A DNA stretch of 64,000 nt from Zygaena filipendulae (GCA_907165275.2 OU015655.1:2678501-2742500); one strand, 5' to 3'; numbered from the stretch's first letter, positions 34,233-45,329 are shown. Program-made: numbers and translations. Notes: a model not told the origin generated them from the letters alone.

Positions 34233-34615
34233 TATTTAGTAGATTCAGTTGGTCGCTAGACTATACAACATTGCCGACCGCTGCATGCGGCGGCGGCGCA
34301 TGCATTTTAGATTTATATCGAAAAAAGGTTGTCAGAATAGTAAATGCTGGACATGTAAAGCATGGTCAGATCTCAACATCCAACCAAAACTACTCCTTTT
34401 TAATACTAAAAAAATTGTATTTCTCAAATCTCTAAGCAAGTTACGAAATAATTTGTATTTGTACTGACACTTTACATTAGGTACTTACATTTCTGTACTT
34501 GTAAATTCATCTCACGACAGCTAGGTATATTACGAAGAGTACCAGTTACCAAGAGCGGTTGGTAGCTGGTGATGTAATTGATGACCTTGTTGAAAAAACA
34601 ATAAAAATAACTTTT

Positions 34616-34693
34616 ATGCAGAATTTCATGATGATTGGTTGAGTACCGTGAAAGCGTAACAAACAAACAAATGAACTCACATTCGCATTTACA
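34616..34693 (-). mobile_element. Helitron 5' fragment, reverse orientation
   Basis: The segment gcagaatttcatgatgattg through gaaagcgtaacaaacaaac to cattcgcatttaca is the 5' half of a reverse copy. It abuts a forward copy at 34694. Confidence 0.6.
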
Positions 34694-34928
34694 TCCTACT
34701 GATATTATAAATGCGAAAGTTCGTAAGTATGTATGGATGGATGGATGGATGGATGGATGGATGGATGGATGTTTGTTACTCTTTCACCCAAAAACTACCG
34801 AATGGATTTAAATGAAACTTTACAATAATATAGCTTATACATCAGATTAACACATAGGGTACTTTTTATCTCGGAATTCCCGCGGGAACTCCGATTTTAC
34901 CGCGGGTGAAACCGCGGGGCACAGCTAG
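34694..34928 (+). mobile_element. Full-length Lep1-like Helitron with (GGAT)n
   Basis: The termini are A/TCCTACTGATATTATAAATG and accgcggggcacagCTAG/T. The internal ggat run (about 34736-34771) is longer than in the copies at 14313 and 45123, and the 3' hairpin ccgcgggtgaaaccgcgg is perfect. Confidence 0.85.
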
Positions 34929-35067
34929 TATAAAATAAACGGTAACTTCAATACTTCTACTTTACATCTATATACCATAATAAAATATCTATATACAAAA
35001 CATTAGAATCGGCGTGTCTTTACCTTGAATGTTTTTACCAAAAATATAGCGGGGATGATTAAAGTTA

Positions 35068-35291
35068 CTGAACAAAAAAGTCAAATTATTATTAGAATTC
35101 TGTTCTGTCGGTCGTCTGTCTGTTCGCGATAATCTCCGAATCTACAGAACGGGTAGTCATGCGGTTTTCATAGGTAGATTGAGCTTAGCCTGGAACAATA
35201 TATTATAGGCTTTGTTTCATTTAAATCGGATGTCGGGAAAAAAAATTGTTATATAAAAACGTTCAACGGTACAACCAGGGGGCACAGCTAG
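35068..35291 (+). mobile_element. Helitron-like copy, subfamily F
   Basis: Blocks are gttctgtcggtcgtctgtct, ctgttcgcgataatctccga, ctttgtttcatttaaatcgg and gatgtcgggaaaaaaaattg, ending gggggcacagCTAG. The reverse copy at the right edge (63905-64000) shares them. Confidence 0.55.
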
Positions 35292-35502
35292 CATAGAATA
35301 TATTGAATATAAGCAATCTGACGGAGTCTGTCGTAATAATAGATGGCTTCTTTTATGTGTTAAATATTGATTAATAATAGTAAATACCATGCCTTATGAA
35401 AATTAAAATTGTGAAAACTCTTCTTTTACCGCCCCCTCTCAATTTTCGGTAAAATATTCAATGTACAGAATCACGGGATGTATTCTTTTATTATAGTAAG
35501 CT

Positions 35503-35800
35503 ATAGCTGTGCCTCGCGGTTTTACGCGCGTGAGTTTCGAAATTCCCGCAGGAATTCCAAAGTAGCCTAATTTACTCCTTATAACATCGGCTAATTAGTA
35601 AATTTCCTTCAAAATCTGTCCAACCGTTACGGCTATTCGCCCGCATGAATTTCGGGATTCCCGCAGGAACTCCAAACTTCTTTTATTTTTCTTCTCAATG
35701 CGATAACAGACACAACAAAAAAGAATTAGCGAACCAGCCGTTCACGGGTAATGCCGTGACCAAGGGAAATAGGGATTCATTTTTATATATATAGAATCTA
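35503..35800 (-). mobile_element. Helitron-like copies, reverse orientation, compound
   Basis: It begins agctatagctgtgcctcgcg with gcgtgagtttcgaaattccc, followed by a second gcatgaatttcgggattccc block at 35643 and the attcacgggtaatgccgtga segment. Two partial copies appear fused. Confidence 0.5.
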
Positions 35801-35837
35801 TATTATAGATAGATAGAAGATACCCTGAGAGAAAAAT

Positions 35838-36072
35838 AGGGACTTGTTCGGTAAAGTTCGCGACCGAAAAGTTCCCCACCGAAGATTGGTCAACAGTATT
35901 TCTGCTACCGGTGTCCGGTTGGTTTGGTCAGTGTACTCTCCCGTACTTTGCCCATTATTGACACCGTGCGGGGTCGGTCGATGCTGTCGCCTGCTGATCA
36001 CTGATATTGTGTCGCCAACATCCTCCGGGCCTCCGGGCAACGAAAGGCGACCGAGACCTCTTCGGTCTGATT
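35838..36072 (-). repeat. GC-richer fragment, possibly a retrotransposon remnant
   Basis: About 235 bp are clearly more GC-rich than the flanks. Overlapping frames on both strands are open; the minus-strand frame reads PGGPEDVGDTISVISRR and then a Pro/Thr/Asn-rich stretch. No catalytic motif is visible and I do not recognise it. It could equally be an unrelated exon remnant. Confidence 0.3.
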
Positions 36073-36840
36073 AATTTCTCTCCGTTAGTGTAATCTAGCT
36101 GTAACTAGTCCTTGTTCTTTGATCTATGATGCCGTCGAAAACAAGACATCTTACCAATATGAATATTACGGGTACGATGCGGATACTTCGATCGCAGTAA
36201 TTAAACATTTTAATTAAACTTTGTAGACTGCGCTTGCTTTGAATATGCCTTGTGATTAAGATTTACAAACCACTCACCATCGTTATCAAGAGAATTTATA
36301 ATTATCTTCCAGTGCTCTTATCACCATTCAATATATTTTCATACACCTATTCCTTTTTAAAGAGTGAAGTCCAACACAAAAATAAATTAACATTTGTACT
36401 AGACTAGAGGCTTACACATTTTCATTAGTGTACAGTAGAGCTAAGAATTATGTATTTTTGTTTTGTTCTGCGTTCTAAAATGTTTCGTAAATCGATACAG
36501 CAAGTTCTTCCAAGTCGTCAATCTCGAAATTAATATTACATTGTTTTAAAAAAAATACAGGTCAGACATTTGATTTTTTTTAAAAAAGGGCTAGGACTAA
36601 GTAATATAGTTTTTGGACATCGAGGGGTGAAAGTTTGTATTGAAGTGAATTGTTAAATTTTTACTCATAAATATCGGTAGATACCTGAAATCGAAACACG
36701 TATTGCAAGGTTTTTGGTGATACGAAAATACGGGCGAAATAGGTTGCACTGCTTATAAGCTGGTTTTGATTACCGATTACCACGAAACATTTTTTTAACT
36801 TTGACGGCCGGAAGAAAAAAGATAAAGGACATGAACATAA

Positions 36841-37011
36841 CTGACCCGATTGGCGCAGTAAATAACCGTTACTCGCTAATCAAGAGATTCCGAGTTCAAA
36901 TCCCGGTGAGGGTGAACTTTGTGTGGGTTCCACAGGGTTCCACTTTCCAGTCTAAGCGTGGACTCTATGTAGTAGATCTGGGTGTTGTAAAGTATTGATA
37001 TATTATATAAT
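36841..37011 (+). mobile_element. tRNA-derived SINE
   Basis: The A-box-like tggcgcagta and B-box-like gagttcaaatcccgg (36892-36906) are followed by a body (tgtgggttccacagggttcc, gtagatctgggtgttgtaaa) and a short TA-rich tail. A second copy at 59497 shares the body. Confidence 0.65.
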
Positions 37012-37205
37012 ACTAGCAGTCCGTGGTTTCACCTACAGTAATTTTGGAATTCCCGCGGGATTATATTATCTGCGCCGCGGGAATTCCAGGACAAACGATA
37101 CGTGTAAACCTTCCTCTTGAATCACTCCATCTATTAGTAAAAAATGCATGAAAATCCGTTTCTTTTAGTTTATCGCGAACACACAAGCAGACAGATGTGG
37201 CGGAG
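37012..37205 (-). mobile_element. Helitron, reverse orientation, ending ~50 bp before a splice acceptor
   Basis: It starts ACTAGCAGTCCGTGGTTTCA and includes a palindromic gcgggattatattatctgcgccgcggg segment, aaccttcctcttgaatcact and gcatgaaaatccgtttc. It reaches to within about 50 bp of the acceptor at 37256. Confidence 0.6.
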
Positions 37206-37256
37206 GCTTCGTTTGTATGTAAGGATTTTATTTTTTACCATTGTTTTTGTCATCAG

Positions 37257-37402
37257 GCGGTCTTTCGGACGGTGAAGCCACCCGCGGCCCTCCCCGCGGC
37301 CGAGCCTCTCGTCGCGACGACCCCCGCCGTCACACCCTCGCGGGAAACCACTTGTATGTGCATCCACACCACCAGAACAAGCTCAATGCAGTCGACATGG
37401 AG
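37257..37402 (+). CDS. Internal exon of the AGAP005037/SRCIN1-like gene
   Basis: The exon lies between ttgtcatcag (ends 37256) and ACATGGAG/gtaaaa. Entered in phase 1 it reads G-GLSDGEATRGPPRGRASRR, then DDPRRHTLAGNHLYVHPHHQ and NKLNAVDME, and leaves in phase 0. It is GC-rich coding sequence in an AT-rich intron. The Arg/Pro-rich first half looks disordered; the second half has several His residues. No domain is recognisable. Order, phase and composition support it as the exon before 41267. Confidence 0.8.
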
Positions 37403-39233
37403 GTAAAATATCGGACATACCTATAATATACTTTGTCACCATTTGTTTATTTATTTAACAATTAATGCACACAAGGACAATATAAAAAAGAAAGGAAGTA
37501 TAAAAGTAATCATGTACACCCATCATGTAAGGGTCTAGCTTATTCCATGTAGAATTTCTTCCAGCAGACCCGCGACAGGAAAAGAGATAAAAGAATATGG
37601 TGTACCATTTTGAAATTAAGGTTCGCAGGCACAACAAGCAGATGGAATTTTTCTTTTATTGGTTGGTGGGACGTTAAATTGCAGCCCTTTTTGCTTTAAT
37701 TACAATTTCTCTCTGTATTTTCTTTTTTCTTAATTTGGAAAAAATTGATTTGATTTTTGAATTTTCACATAGCGAGTTTTTGTAAGCTCTTCTGGATTTA
37801 TGGGTTTAGTTTTATTTCTGCTAGTGATTAAACTGTTTAAACAAAAGTAATTTGTTATTCATCGACATAATGTGCTGAATATTAATAATATTAATTTATG
37901 TAAGTGCAATATTTGTGGTAAATATAAATGCGGCAAATAACGCGTGCACTTTGTTACTGAATAGTAAATTGGTAAACGCATAGGCATTAATATTTTAACA
38001 GATCGAAGAGGCATCAACTCAAGTTGATTACGTTTTTCCTCGGTAACTGTTTTTGAAATCCACCGGTTTGGGAATATTGTGAAAGTTTACCTACTTGGAA
38101 TGCCAAGCAAAGGACATTTTTGGGAAAGTTAGAGCATTTTCTCTAACTTCTTTTGTTACCGTGACACGCTTGCCTACATTGCCTCTTTAGGTAATATATT
38201 TTCTCTGTGTTATAAACGTCTGAAAGCATACGACCTGGATATCACGCGGACACACTGTGGGATCCGCTGAAAACAGGCACTGTCGCGTTTTATAATACAG
38301 CATTATATTATAAGTAGGTGTCGTTTGGTTTCAGTTATTTTTGATTGGGAAACTCGTCACATTTATTGCTAAGTGGCAATGTGAGGCCAAATAAAGATAC
38401 GTCTATATCTACATAGGTACACAAGTATTTATATTTTTCATTTTATGATCATAAAATTATATTTTTTGATCAGTATAATTCAGGTGCAGAACTATAGTTG
38501 CTCCTAAAACAGACAAATATAAATTATTCTTGAAATTATACTTATGATTTGAACTTCATTAATATAAATCATCGTCAAAATAAGTGTTGGTATGAAATAT
38601 GTAAAAATAGTTTGTCGGTCATCGGTAAAAGTATTTAAGGTGAGGAAGAGGGCGGCTCCGGTAACTTTATCTCCTTACTCAGTCATATATTGATTAGTGA
38701 TTCACAAAACTACAGTTTTGACGACTTTGATATATATTTAGAAAGTGGTGCTTCTTACAAAAACATGCCAATTTTGGAGCGAACAATGGAGTTGGAATAT
38801 TCAATGAATACATAAGCAAATTATTTTTAAGCTCTCCAACCGTAGGTAAATATTTATTTGCTATTATAGGCACTTATCGTAATTTCGTAACACTGAATAG
38901 CTTTGAGCTACTGTCTTAAAACAAATTGATCATCCGATGGGTGAGTACTGAGTATGTAATTCATTTGAAGTTACGTGTATGTACATGTACCTACAATCCG
39001 ACTGCTTAAGTCCCACTACCACGCACGTGAGAATAATGACATCGTTGTCGCGTAATATCTTATATATACCTACGTAGGTATATATGAATTTTAATTTTAT
39101 TCCTTATGATTTTTCCATGTTGTGATATAATATTTTCTTTTAAGTGAAACTTCTTTGGCGGTAAGGAAAATTTTCAACACGTGTTACAAATTAGGCATTG
39201 CGTCACCTAGTCACTAGGTATACAATATATAAT

Positions 39234-39800
39234 ATCCCATCAAAAACAAACTTGTAAAAAATCCAAGTCTCGCAACTCAGTTCTTCTACATTAAAAAGTT
39301 GTGAGATCAATGTAATACCAAGTCGGTTAATTTATTCAGTGCCTACTTAAGGGTCCTTCTGTCTAAAGTTATCATGTTATAAGCTAATCTAATAACATTT
39401 TATAGTGACCATATCAAATTTAAAAATCTTTTATGTTTTAAATAAATTGATTGGCTTGGCGATCACGTGAAAACACAATATATCTCACATGTAATACATA
39501 ATTATGGTTCTAAACAATCTAATTTAATTATAATATGTATTACTTGTGAGATACATTGTGTTTTCATGTGATCGCCAAGCCAATCAATTTATTTAAAACA
39601 TAAAAGATTTTTAAATTTGATATGGTCACTATAAAATGTTATTAGATTAGCTTATAACATGATAACTTTAGACAGAAGGACCCTTAAGTAGGCACTGAAT
39701 AAATTAACCGACTTGGTATTACATTGATCTCACAACTTTTTAATGTAGAAGAACTGAGTTGCGAGACTTGGATTTTTTACAAGTTTGTTTTTGATGGGAT
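39234..39800. repeat. 567-bp near-perfect palindrome (267-bp arms, 33-bp loop)
   Basis: The left arm 39234-39500 (atcccatcaaaaacaaactt ... gtaatacata) is the reverse complement of the right arm 39534-39800 (tatgtattac ... gatgggat). I see only three mismatches, all in the inner 40 bp; the outer ~225 bp match exactly by eye. The loop is 39501-39533. Both arms are AT-rich, with no recognisable coding content, no clear TIR-type terminal motif and no evident target duplication. It lies in a host-gene intron, so it is transcribed on the plus strand if the gene is. It could be a young fold-back element, an inverted duplication of local sequence, or an assembly artefact. Confidence 0.9.
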
Positions 39801-40017
39801 CTCATTTCTTTTTGTAAATGGTCTTCCTCCTTTGAGCAATTTAGTCTATTTTAATAACTTGAAAGATTTTTTCTTGCTTTTTCATTCCGTTGACCATTGT
39901 ACCTTTGAACATAATTATGTCTAGGTAACTATGTATCTACACTTTATATCTAGGTAGGTAACTAGCTACACTTATTATTATTATTTATTAATATCTGGGC
40001 AACCGAGCTTCGCTCGG

Positions 40018-40330
40018 CTTAAATAGCTGTTCCCCGCAGTTTAACCCACGTTAATTTCGGAGATCCCGCGGGTATTCTGAGATAAAAGTACTTACTACCC
40101 TATGACCTTTCCTGTACCCTTGACAACGTGTAGTATGCAATAATTAATTCACCCGCGTTGATATCAGAGTTCGCGCGGGAATTCCAGAAATGAATCCTAG
40201 CTAGATCGATTTATGGCCCCCGAAATCCCCTGTATACAAAATTTCATGAAAATCGTTGGAGCATTCAGATTAGGGTAATTTTATCTCGGAATTCCCGAAG
40301 GATCTCCGAAATTAACGCTGGTGAAATCTC
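40018..40330 (-). mobile_element. Helitron pieces, mostly reverse orientation
   Basis: It includes aatagctgttccccgcagtt, ttaatttcggagatcccgcg, the acccttgacaacgtgtagta segment, a second ttcacccgcgttgatatcag start at 40148, and a forward fragment with ggaattcccgaaggatctcc near 40280-40325. Confidence 0.5.
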
Positions 40331-40460
40331 ATGACATTTTGCATGCACGTTGTCAGGGGTAAAGAAAACCTAGGGATATAGGGTACTAACTACTTTGCAT
40401 TTCTGAATTCCCGCGGGATCTCCGAAATTATCGCGGGTGAAACCGCAGGGAACAGCTAGT
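40330..40460 (+). mobile_element. Helitron 3' half
   Basis: It runs from tgcatgcacgttgtcagggg through ttcccgcgggatctccgaaa to ccgcagggaacagCTAG/T. Confidence 0.65.
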
Positions 40461-40469
40461 CTCATATAT

Positions 40470-40652
40470 TTATATGGGATTACAAAGTTATTTGTGCAGT
40501 TGGTACATATAACTGCATATATAACTTTGTAATTCCATACATTTATATGGGATTACAAAGTTATTTGTGCAGTTGGTACATATAACTGCATATGTAACTT
40601 TGTAATTCCATACATTTATATGGGATTACAAAGTTATTTATGCAGTTGGTGT
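40470..40652. repeat. 73-bp tandem repeat of a palindromic unit (~2.5 copies)
   Basis: Unit starts (tatgggattacaaagttatt) occur at 40473, 40546 and 40619, exactly 73 bp apart. Within each unit gggattacaaagttatt is followed by its near reverse complement aactttgtaattcc, so every unit can fold. The third copy is truncated. Confidence 0.75.
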
Positions 40653-41266
40653 ATCTAGAAAACTGTACCGAAATTGCAAAATATTTCAATTTTTCCTTGA
40701 TTTATACAATAAACACTAATTGTATTCTAAATTTCAAACTTCTATGTCTGCTAGAAGTGCCTTAGAGTTTTGATGATCGGTCAGTGAGTGAGTGAGTGAC
40801 CTACAAAATTAAGAAACTTTGACTAGTTATAATTCTTAAACTACTGGTTCAAATCGAATGAAATTTAAATTATACCGTCTTTATACAATACCTGCTTGTT
40901 TACTAAAAATTCAGGCTTCTAGTTTTATCCACAACGAAGTTATAGGGGGTCGAAAATGGCCTGAATTGCTTCGAGAAAAGGATAGTACGGCCGTGCCGCT
41001 TTTGTTGCTCGACTTGGCGGGGGCACTGCCGTGCCCCCAGATTAAAATACATAATTTTTTCCTAAACATAATTACCTATGGAATATCTTACACGAATACA
41101 TTGTTTATTAAACTACTACTATTTTTAATCATAACTGTTTAGTTATTATCTTTGTTAAATATAAAATAAAATGTTCGATTAGAAGCAATTTTTTTTTAGT
41201 ACCCACCTATCTCTTCATTTTTTTTACCTTGCTTATGTTTTTTTTTTTTAAATTTCATATCTTCAG

Positions 41267-41362
41267 CGCTACCGGCTGGAACCAAACGCGCCTGAGTATG
41301 CAACAGTGACCAAGTTCCGTGACTTCAGGCAGTCGCAAAATGTAGACCCACGCATGAGAAAG
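41267..41362 (+). CDS. Internal exon of the AGAP005037/SRCIN1-like gene
   Basis: The exon lies between a T-rich tract plus cttcag (ends 41266) and GAGAAAG/gtatct. It is 32 codons in phase 0 on both sides: RYRLEPNAPEYATVTKFRDF then RQSQNVDPRMRK. It is the first exon common to the long, short and 28364 isoforms. Its codon composition is clearly coding. The peptide is conserved-looking (charged, aromatic) but I cannot name a domain. It is followed directly, in frame, by the Pro-rich exon at 49488. Confidence 0.85.
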
Positions 41363-41690
41363 GTATCTCAATCCAAGGTCACGTTTCATAATCCATGGTG
41401 TTCCCGCAGTACATATATGTTTTCATTTATTACTACGCCACTTTAACAACTTTACAGTATTTACTAACGATATACTGCTTTTTTAACGAAACCGGTTACG
41501 CGGTTGTATATTTATTGTGCAAGTTAAATCGTAGAACATGCCGTTTTTCCACGGAATATTGATATACAAAAAATTTGAACAGCTAGGTAACACCTACATA
41601 ATGCAGTTATAAAGTTTTGTCGCACACTGTTGAAAAAAATTCACTTTTTGCATGCGTAATTGTAAGTTTTATTTTGTACGAAGTGTCTAT

Positions 41691-42184
41691 TCGTCCACTA
41701 AACGGATTATTTATTAGTCGTCCACGGCCTACTATAAACTCACAAAAGAGGTTGTCCATATACTAGATTATTAACCGTCAAAAGATTGTGAACCATAACA
41801 TGCTTACAATTTAATGCATTTAACGCATTATATTTCGGTAGATTATAATTATGGTTAAGTTAAGTTTGTACTGCAGCTGAGCAAGTTGCGCGAGCCGAGC
41901 GAGCGCAGTGAGCGTGCCGCGGCAGCGGCCGGAGATGCGCCAAAAACAATGTTACGGTTCACGACCTTTTGACAATTTACAATCTCGCTAGATAGATTAT
42001 AATCTAACGGTACTTACAATTTTACAATGACATATACAATTTATTTTTTAAACAAAAATTGTTTATGACCTAAAAAGGTTTTTCATTCGGTCTGCAAATC
42101 TCGTAACAAAAAAAGAACGTTAAGAAATATCAATACATTTTGCGTTAAGCGGACGACTAATTAGTCGTCCGTTTAGTGGATGAC
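41691..42184. mobile_element. MITE family G with a GC-rich core
   Basis: The left terminus TCGTCCACTAAACGGATTAT and right terminus (reverse complement TCATCCACTAAACGGACGAC) align over about 40 bp. The right end contains a perfect 20-bp palindrome GGACGACTAATTAGTCGTCC at 42151-42170. The interior has a sharply GC-rich stretch at 41889-41941 (cgcgagccgagcgagcgcag). No coding frame. Confidence 0.55.
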
Positions 42185-42621
42185 TAGCCACAGCCTAGTA
42201 TAGTATTATCTTTGCCAAATACTATTTTGTAGGTATCTTTTTTTTTAAAAGACGCGAGACGTCGAAATCAAACGAAAAGGTTCATAATAATTACGTGTAT
42301 TAATATTGATGTCCACCATTTCGAATAAATTGATAAAATCCACTACTAAGTATTGTATAACTTATAACATTTAGTATAATTAATTGTTAATGTGCCTATT
42401 TTATTTATTAAACTAAACATTTACGAACCCGGAGCAATTTAAGACATTCAATAACATAATATAACGACTAATTAATTTTATAGATGAGAATGAATAAATA
42501 TAGCTTATTTTCTACTTACTTACTTGTATAGTACCTACTACTACATTATATACATAAATAGCGATGACGTGGGTTGAGTTGAGGGATGTAAAAAAAGTTC
42601 ATTTACTACACATCAATTTTT

Positions 42622-42681
42622 ACACAACAAAATAGATAGCTATGCAGGGCACACTAATACAGATCTATGTGTGCGAAATAT
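42622..42681 (+). repeat. Left terminal inverted repeat of the Tc1/mariner-type element
   Basis: It begins TACACAACAAAATAGATAGC and continues through gggcacactaatacagatct to gcgaaatat; it pairs with 45936-45996. Confidence 0.8.
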
Positions 42682-43380
42682 TTTGTGTAAATATTTTGTA
42701 TCAGAGTAACCACACACATCGACACAGTAAAGCAAGTATCACACAGAGCCGCGCTATGGCAACTTCGTAGACAATATTATTTATAATATCATATATAATT
42801 GCACAGGCAGGTGTTAAATTAACGGCGAATAAGACATGTTTAACCTCTGGGCCCTTATCTGGGCCATAGTGATATGGCCAACAACATTCCTTGCCCATAA
42901 TTCGCGTCCCAAAAACGCATTTCCAAACGTTCTAGATGCCAAGATATTAGAAAATGTTATTCTTTATGCCATAAGAAACGTGGTTAATGTATTTTTTGCA
43001 GTAAAACTTCTTTGATTGCGAGGGAAAGACAGTTTTCGCGGCGTTTTATCTAAGCGCGGCGTGTTATGGTCATAGTGAATAAGGGCCCTGATCAGGTCGA
43101 AAATAAATAATTGTATTGATATTTAAAAATTTGTGGGAAACGAGGCTATGGTATCGCTAAATTGCTGAATCGGAACTTGTGTGTGCAACCTGCTTTAGGC
43201 GTTAATAGATAAACTGCTAGTTGGATTTATTAGTCATACCCTCTAATAAAATATGTTGTGCCCTATCAACGTTTAAGATTTCCATTACCCTCAAAAAGTA
43301 ACTATACGTATTTCGCCTATAAAACTTCCATATTGCTTACGGCCATATTGCAGACTACAAGACAATTGTTTAACGTCGTC

Positions 43381-44514
43381 ATGAGTCATTTAACACCATT
43401 TCAGCGAGCAGAGATAATTGTGCTTTACGAGCAAAATATTTCTATAAGTGAAATCGCACGTCGATTAATGATATCTGTAAGTATAACTTAAACTTAATTG
43501 TTTGACATATTAGACTTTTCAAAGGTAGCTTACTGGTTTACAAATACCTACTATAAATGAGTGTTTGTTTGAAGGCAGTTTGTTTATTTATTTTATTATT
43601 TACAGAGGAGTACGGTTCAAATCTGGGTGCATCGCTATGCGGACGAAGGGCATGTGGACCGCCATCGGCCTGGCCCAGCGGCTACAGCATATACGGCAGC
43701 TTCAAGTCGTCATCAAGACATTGTGGCGACACATAGTGCTAATCCCTTCGCAACCACCCGTTCTACGGCAACTAGACATGGTGTCACTTTGCAAACTGTG
43801 CGTAATCATTTGCGTGCAGCTGGATTGAGATGTCGTCGGCCGGCGAAGAAAATTCCATTGAACGAGGGTCACAAAGTCAACAGGATTAATTTTGCGACAC
43901 AGTATTTAAACTTTGATTGGTGCAACAATGTTGTAATATTTACAGATGAAAAAACTTTTAGATCTGATAAGGACGGACGCAAAATATTATGGAGACGAAC
44001 AGGCGAACGTTATAAGGAGATTAATACTCTCCCTTGCAGGTCTAGTGGTCGCATCACTCTGGGATATTGGGGCTGGATGTCATCGATGGGTCCCGGTGAG
44101 TTAATAGAAGTAGGAGGTCGCAATACTGGTGAAGGTTACCTGGATGTGTTGCAAAATGTTATGTTGCCAAGTGTGCGAGTAGCATATCCAGAAGAACACA
44201 TTTACTTTGTCCATGACAACTGCTCCGTGCACCGAGCGCGAGTCGTGCAAGATTGGCTAAACATCCAAGAAAACTTCACTGTTATTGAGTGGCCTTCTAA
44301 AAGTCCCGATTTAAATCCAATTGAGAACCTATGGGGGCACATGGTTCTCAATTGGGACCCATCAGAAGTGAGATCCAGATCCAATTTGCATGAAGTGGTG
44401 ACTTCAACGTGGGAGTTGATGCGTGGCACTGAGTTGTGCTGGAATATGGTTATGAGCATGAGGTCACGATTGCAACAAGTAATAGACAATGGGGGCGCAC
44501 CAATTAAATATTAA
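43381..44514 (+). CDS. Tc1/mariner-type transposase, two exons (43381-43476, 43606-44514), 334 aa
   Basis: Exon 1 ends ATATCT/gtaagt and exon 2 starts after ttatttacag (43605); both sides are phase 0, and joining them completes the helix-turn-helix (EIARRLMIS-RSTVQIWVHRYADEG). Residues 1-45 form the first HTH; a GRPR-like HRPGP follows, then a second HTH around ATRHGVTLQTVRNHLRAAGL. The catalytic triad is visible: first Asp in VVIFTDEKTF, second Asp in IYFVHDNCSVH, Glu in SPDLNPIENLWG. I count 35 residues between the second Asp and the Glu, so DD35E rather than the classic DD34E of Tc1. No frameshift or internal stop was found, and the length (334) is usual for the family, so the gene looks intact. 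The product would bind the element ends and carry out cut-and-paste transposition in the nucleus. The intron is unusual for this superfamily. Confidence 0.88.
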
Positions 44515-45122
44515 AATAAATAAAAATCATGTCGATGTGATGTTATTGTTATTAGTTTGAAATTATAATGATTTCTAACAAAATTGCATGTTGATTCATA
44601 TCGCTAATGATTTATTAAATTAAAGATTGCTTGCCTCATAATAAATAAGGTAACCTTGTCATTTGTGTTTACTAAAATTTTTTAATATCATTTTCCATCA
44701 GCATATTTACTGAGTTATAAATATAAATATATTACTAGTAACTTTTGAAACTAAAGAAATAAATCAAGCAATTGTTACCCTTGCTCTCATTTTCTATAAA
44801 ATCATAATTTTGTTCTAAACTATATCTAATCTAACATTATTTCAGTAAATGTAAATAGTGTTGTGCTGAAATAAATGTATTTTCTTCTTCTTCTAAATTG
44901 AAGAGTATTTCCAAAACTTGTAATAATACTAAAGACGAGTATATTTTTAATTCCCTACCAGTTATTTTATTTTTCCTCCTGTTCTGCCCTCGCAAAAACT
45001 ACTATAATACTGATCAATCAAACATCAAACTAACCAATCAGTTAGTAATTTAAAAACCATGTTAAATTTCATAAGTAGCAAATTAATTACACAATATTGT
45101 ATCTCAGTGAGAATCCTACTCC

Positions 45123-45329
45123 CTACTAATATTATAAACGCGAAAGTTTGTAAGTATGGATGGATGGATTTTTGTTACTCTTTCACGCAAAAACTACTGA
45201 ATGGATTTATATGAAACTTTACAATAATATAGCTTATAGATCAGGTTAACACATAGAATACTTTTTATCCCGGAATTCCCGCGTGAACTCTGAAATTAAC
45301 GCGAGTGAAACCGCGGGGCACAACTAGTA
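45123..45329 (+). mobile_element. Full-length Lep1-like Helitron nested in the Tc1/mariner-type element
   Basis: It begins TCCCTACTAATATTATAAAC and ends ccgcggggcacaaCTAG/T, with a short internal ggat run. It belongs to the same subfamily as 14313 and 34694. Confidence 0.8.

Larger units (their letters stand above)
19305..37256 (+). other. Largest intron of the host gene (18 kb)
   Basis: It contains many Helitrons, MITEs, SINEs and the candidate first exon at 28364, all listed separately. Stretches where I see nothing nameable are 19620-20210, 20990-21950, 24720-25140, 25220-25880, 26780-27510, 28780-29740, 32160-32630, 32880-33420 and 36080-36840. An (att)n run lies at 27976-27997. Confidence 0.6.
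37403..41266 (+). other. Intron carrying the long palindrome
   Basis: It holds the 39234-39800 palindrome, Helitron pieces at 40018-40460 and the 73-bp tandem repeat at 40470-40650. I see nothing nameable in 37450-39230 or 40660-41260; the second contains an incidental 94-aa frame. Confidence 0.6.

Noticed and set aside
36841..36915. Functional tRNA gene
   Set aside because: A and B boxes are recognisable but there is no cloverleaf, and a longer shared body follows; it is a SINE.
39724..39924. 66-residue frame across the right arm of the palindrome
   Set aside because: It crosses the palindrome boundary into unrelated sequence and has no recognisable domain.
41889..41941. Resemblance of the GAGC-rich core to parvovirus-type terminal repeats
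   Set aside because: Only a short compositional likeness inside a MITE with its own termini; no viral coding sequence nearby.
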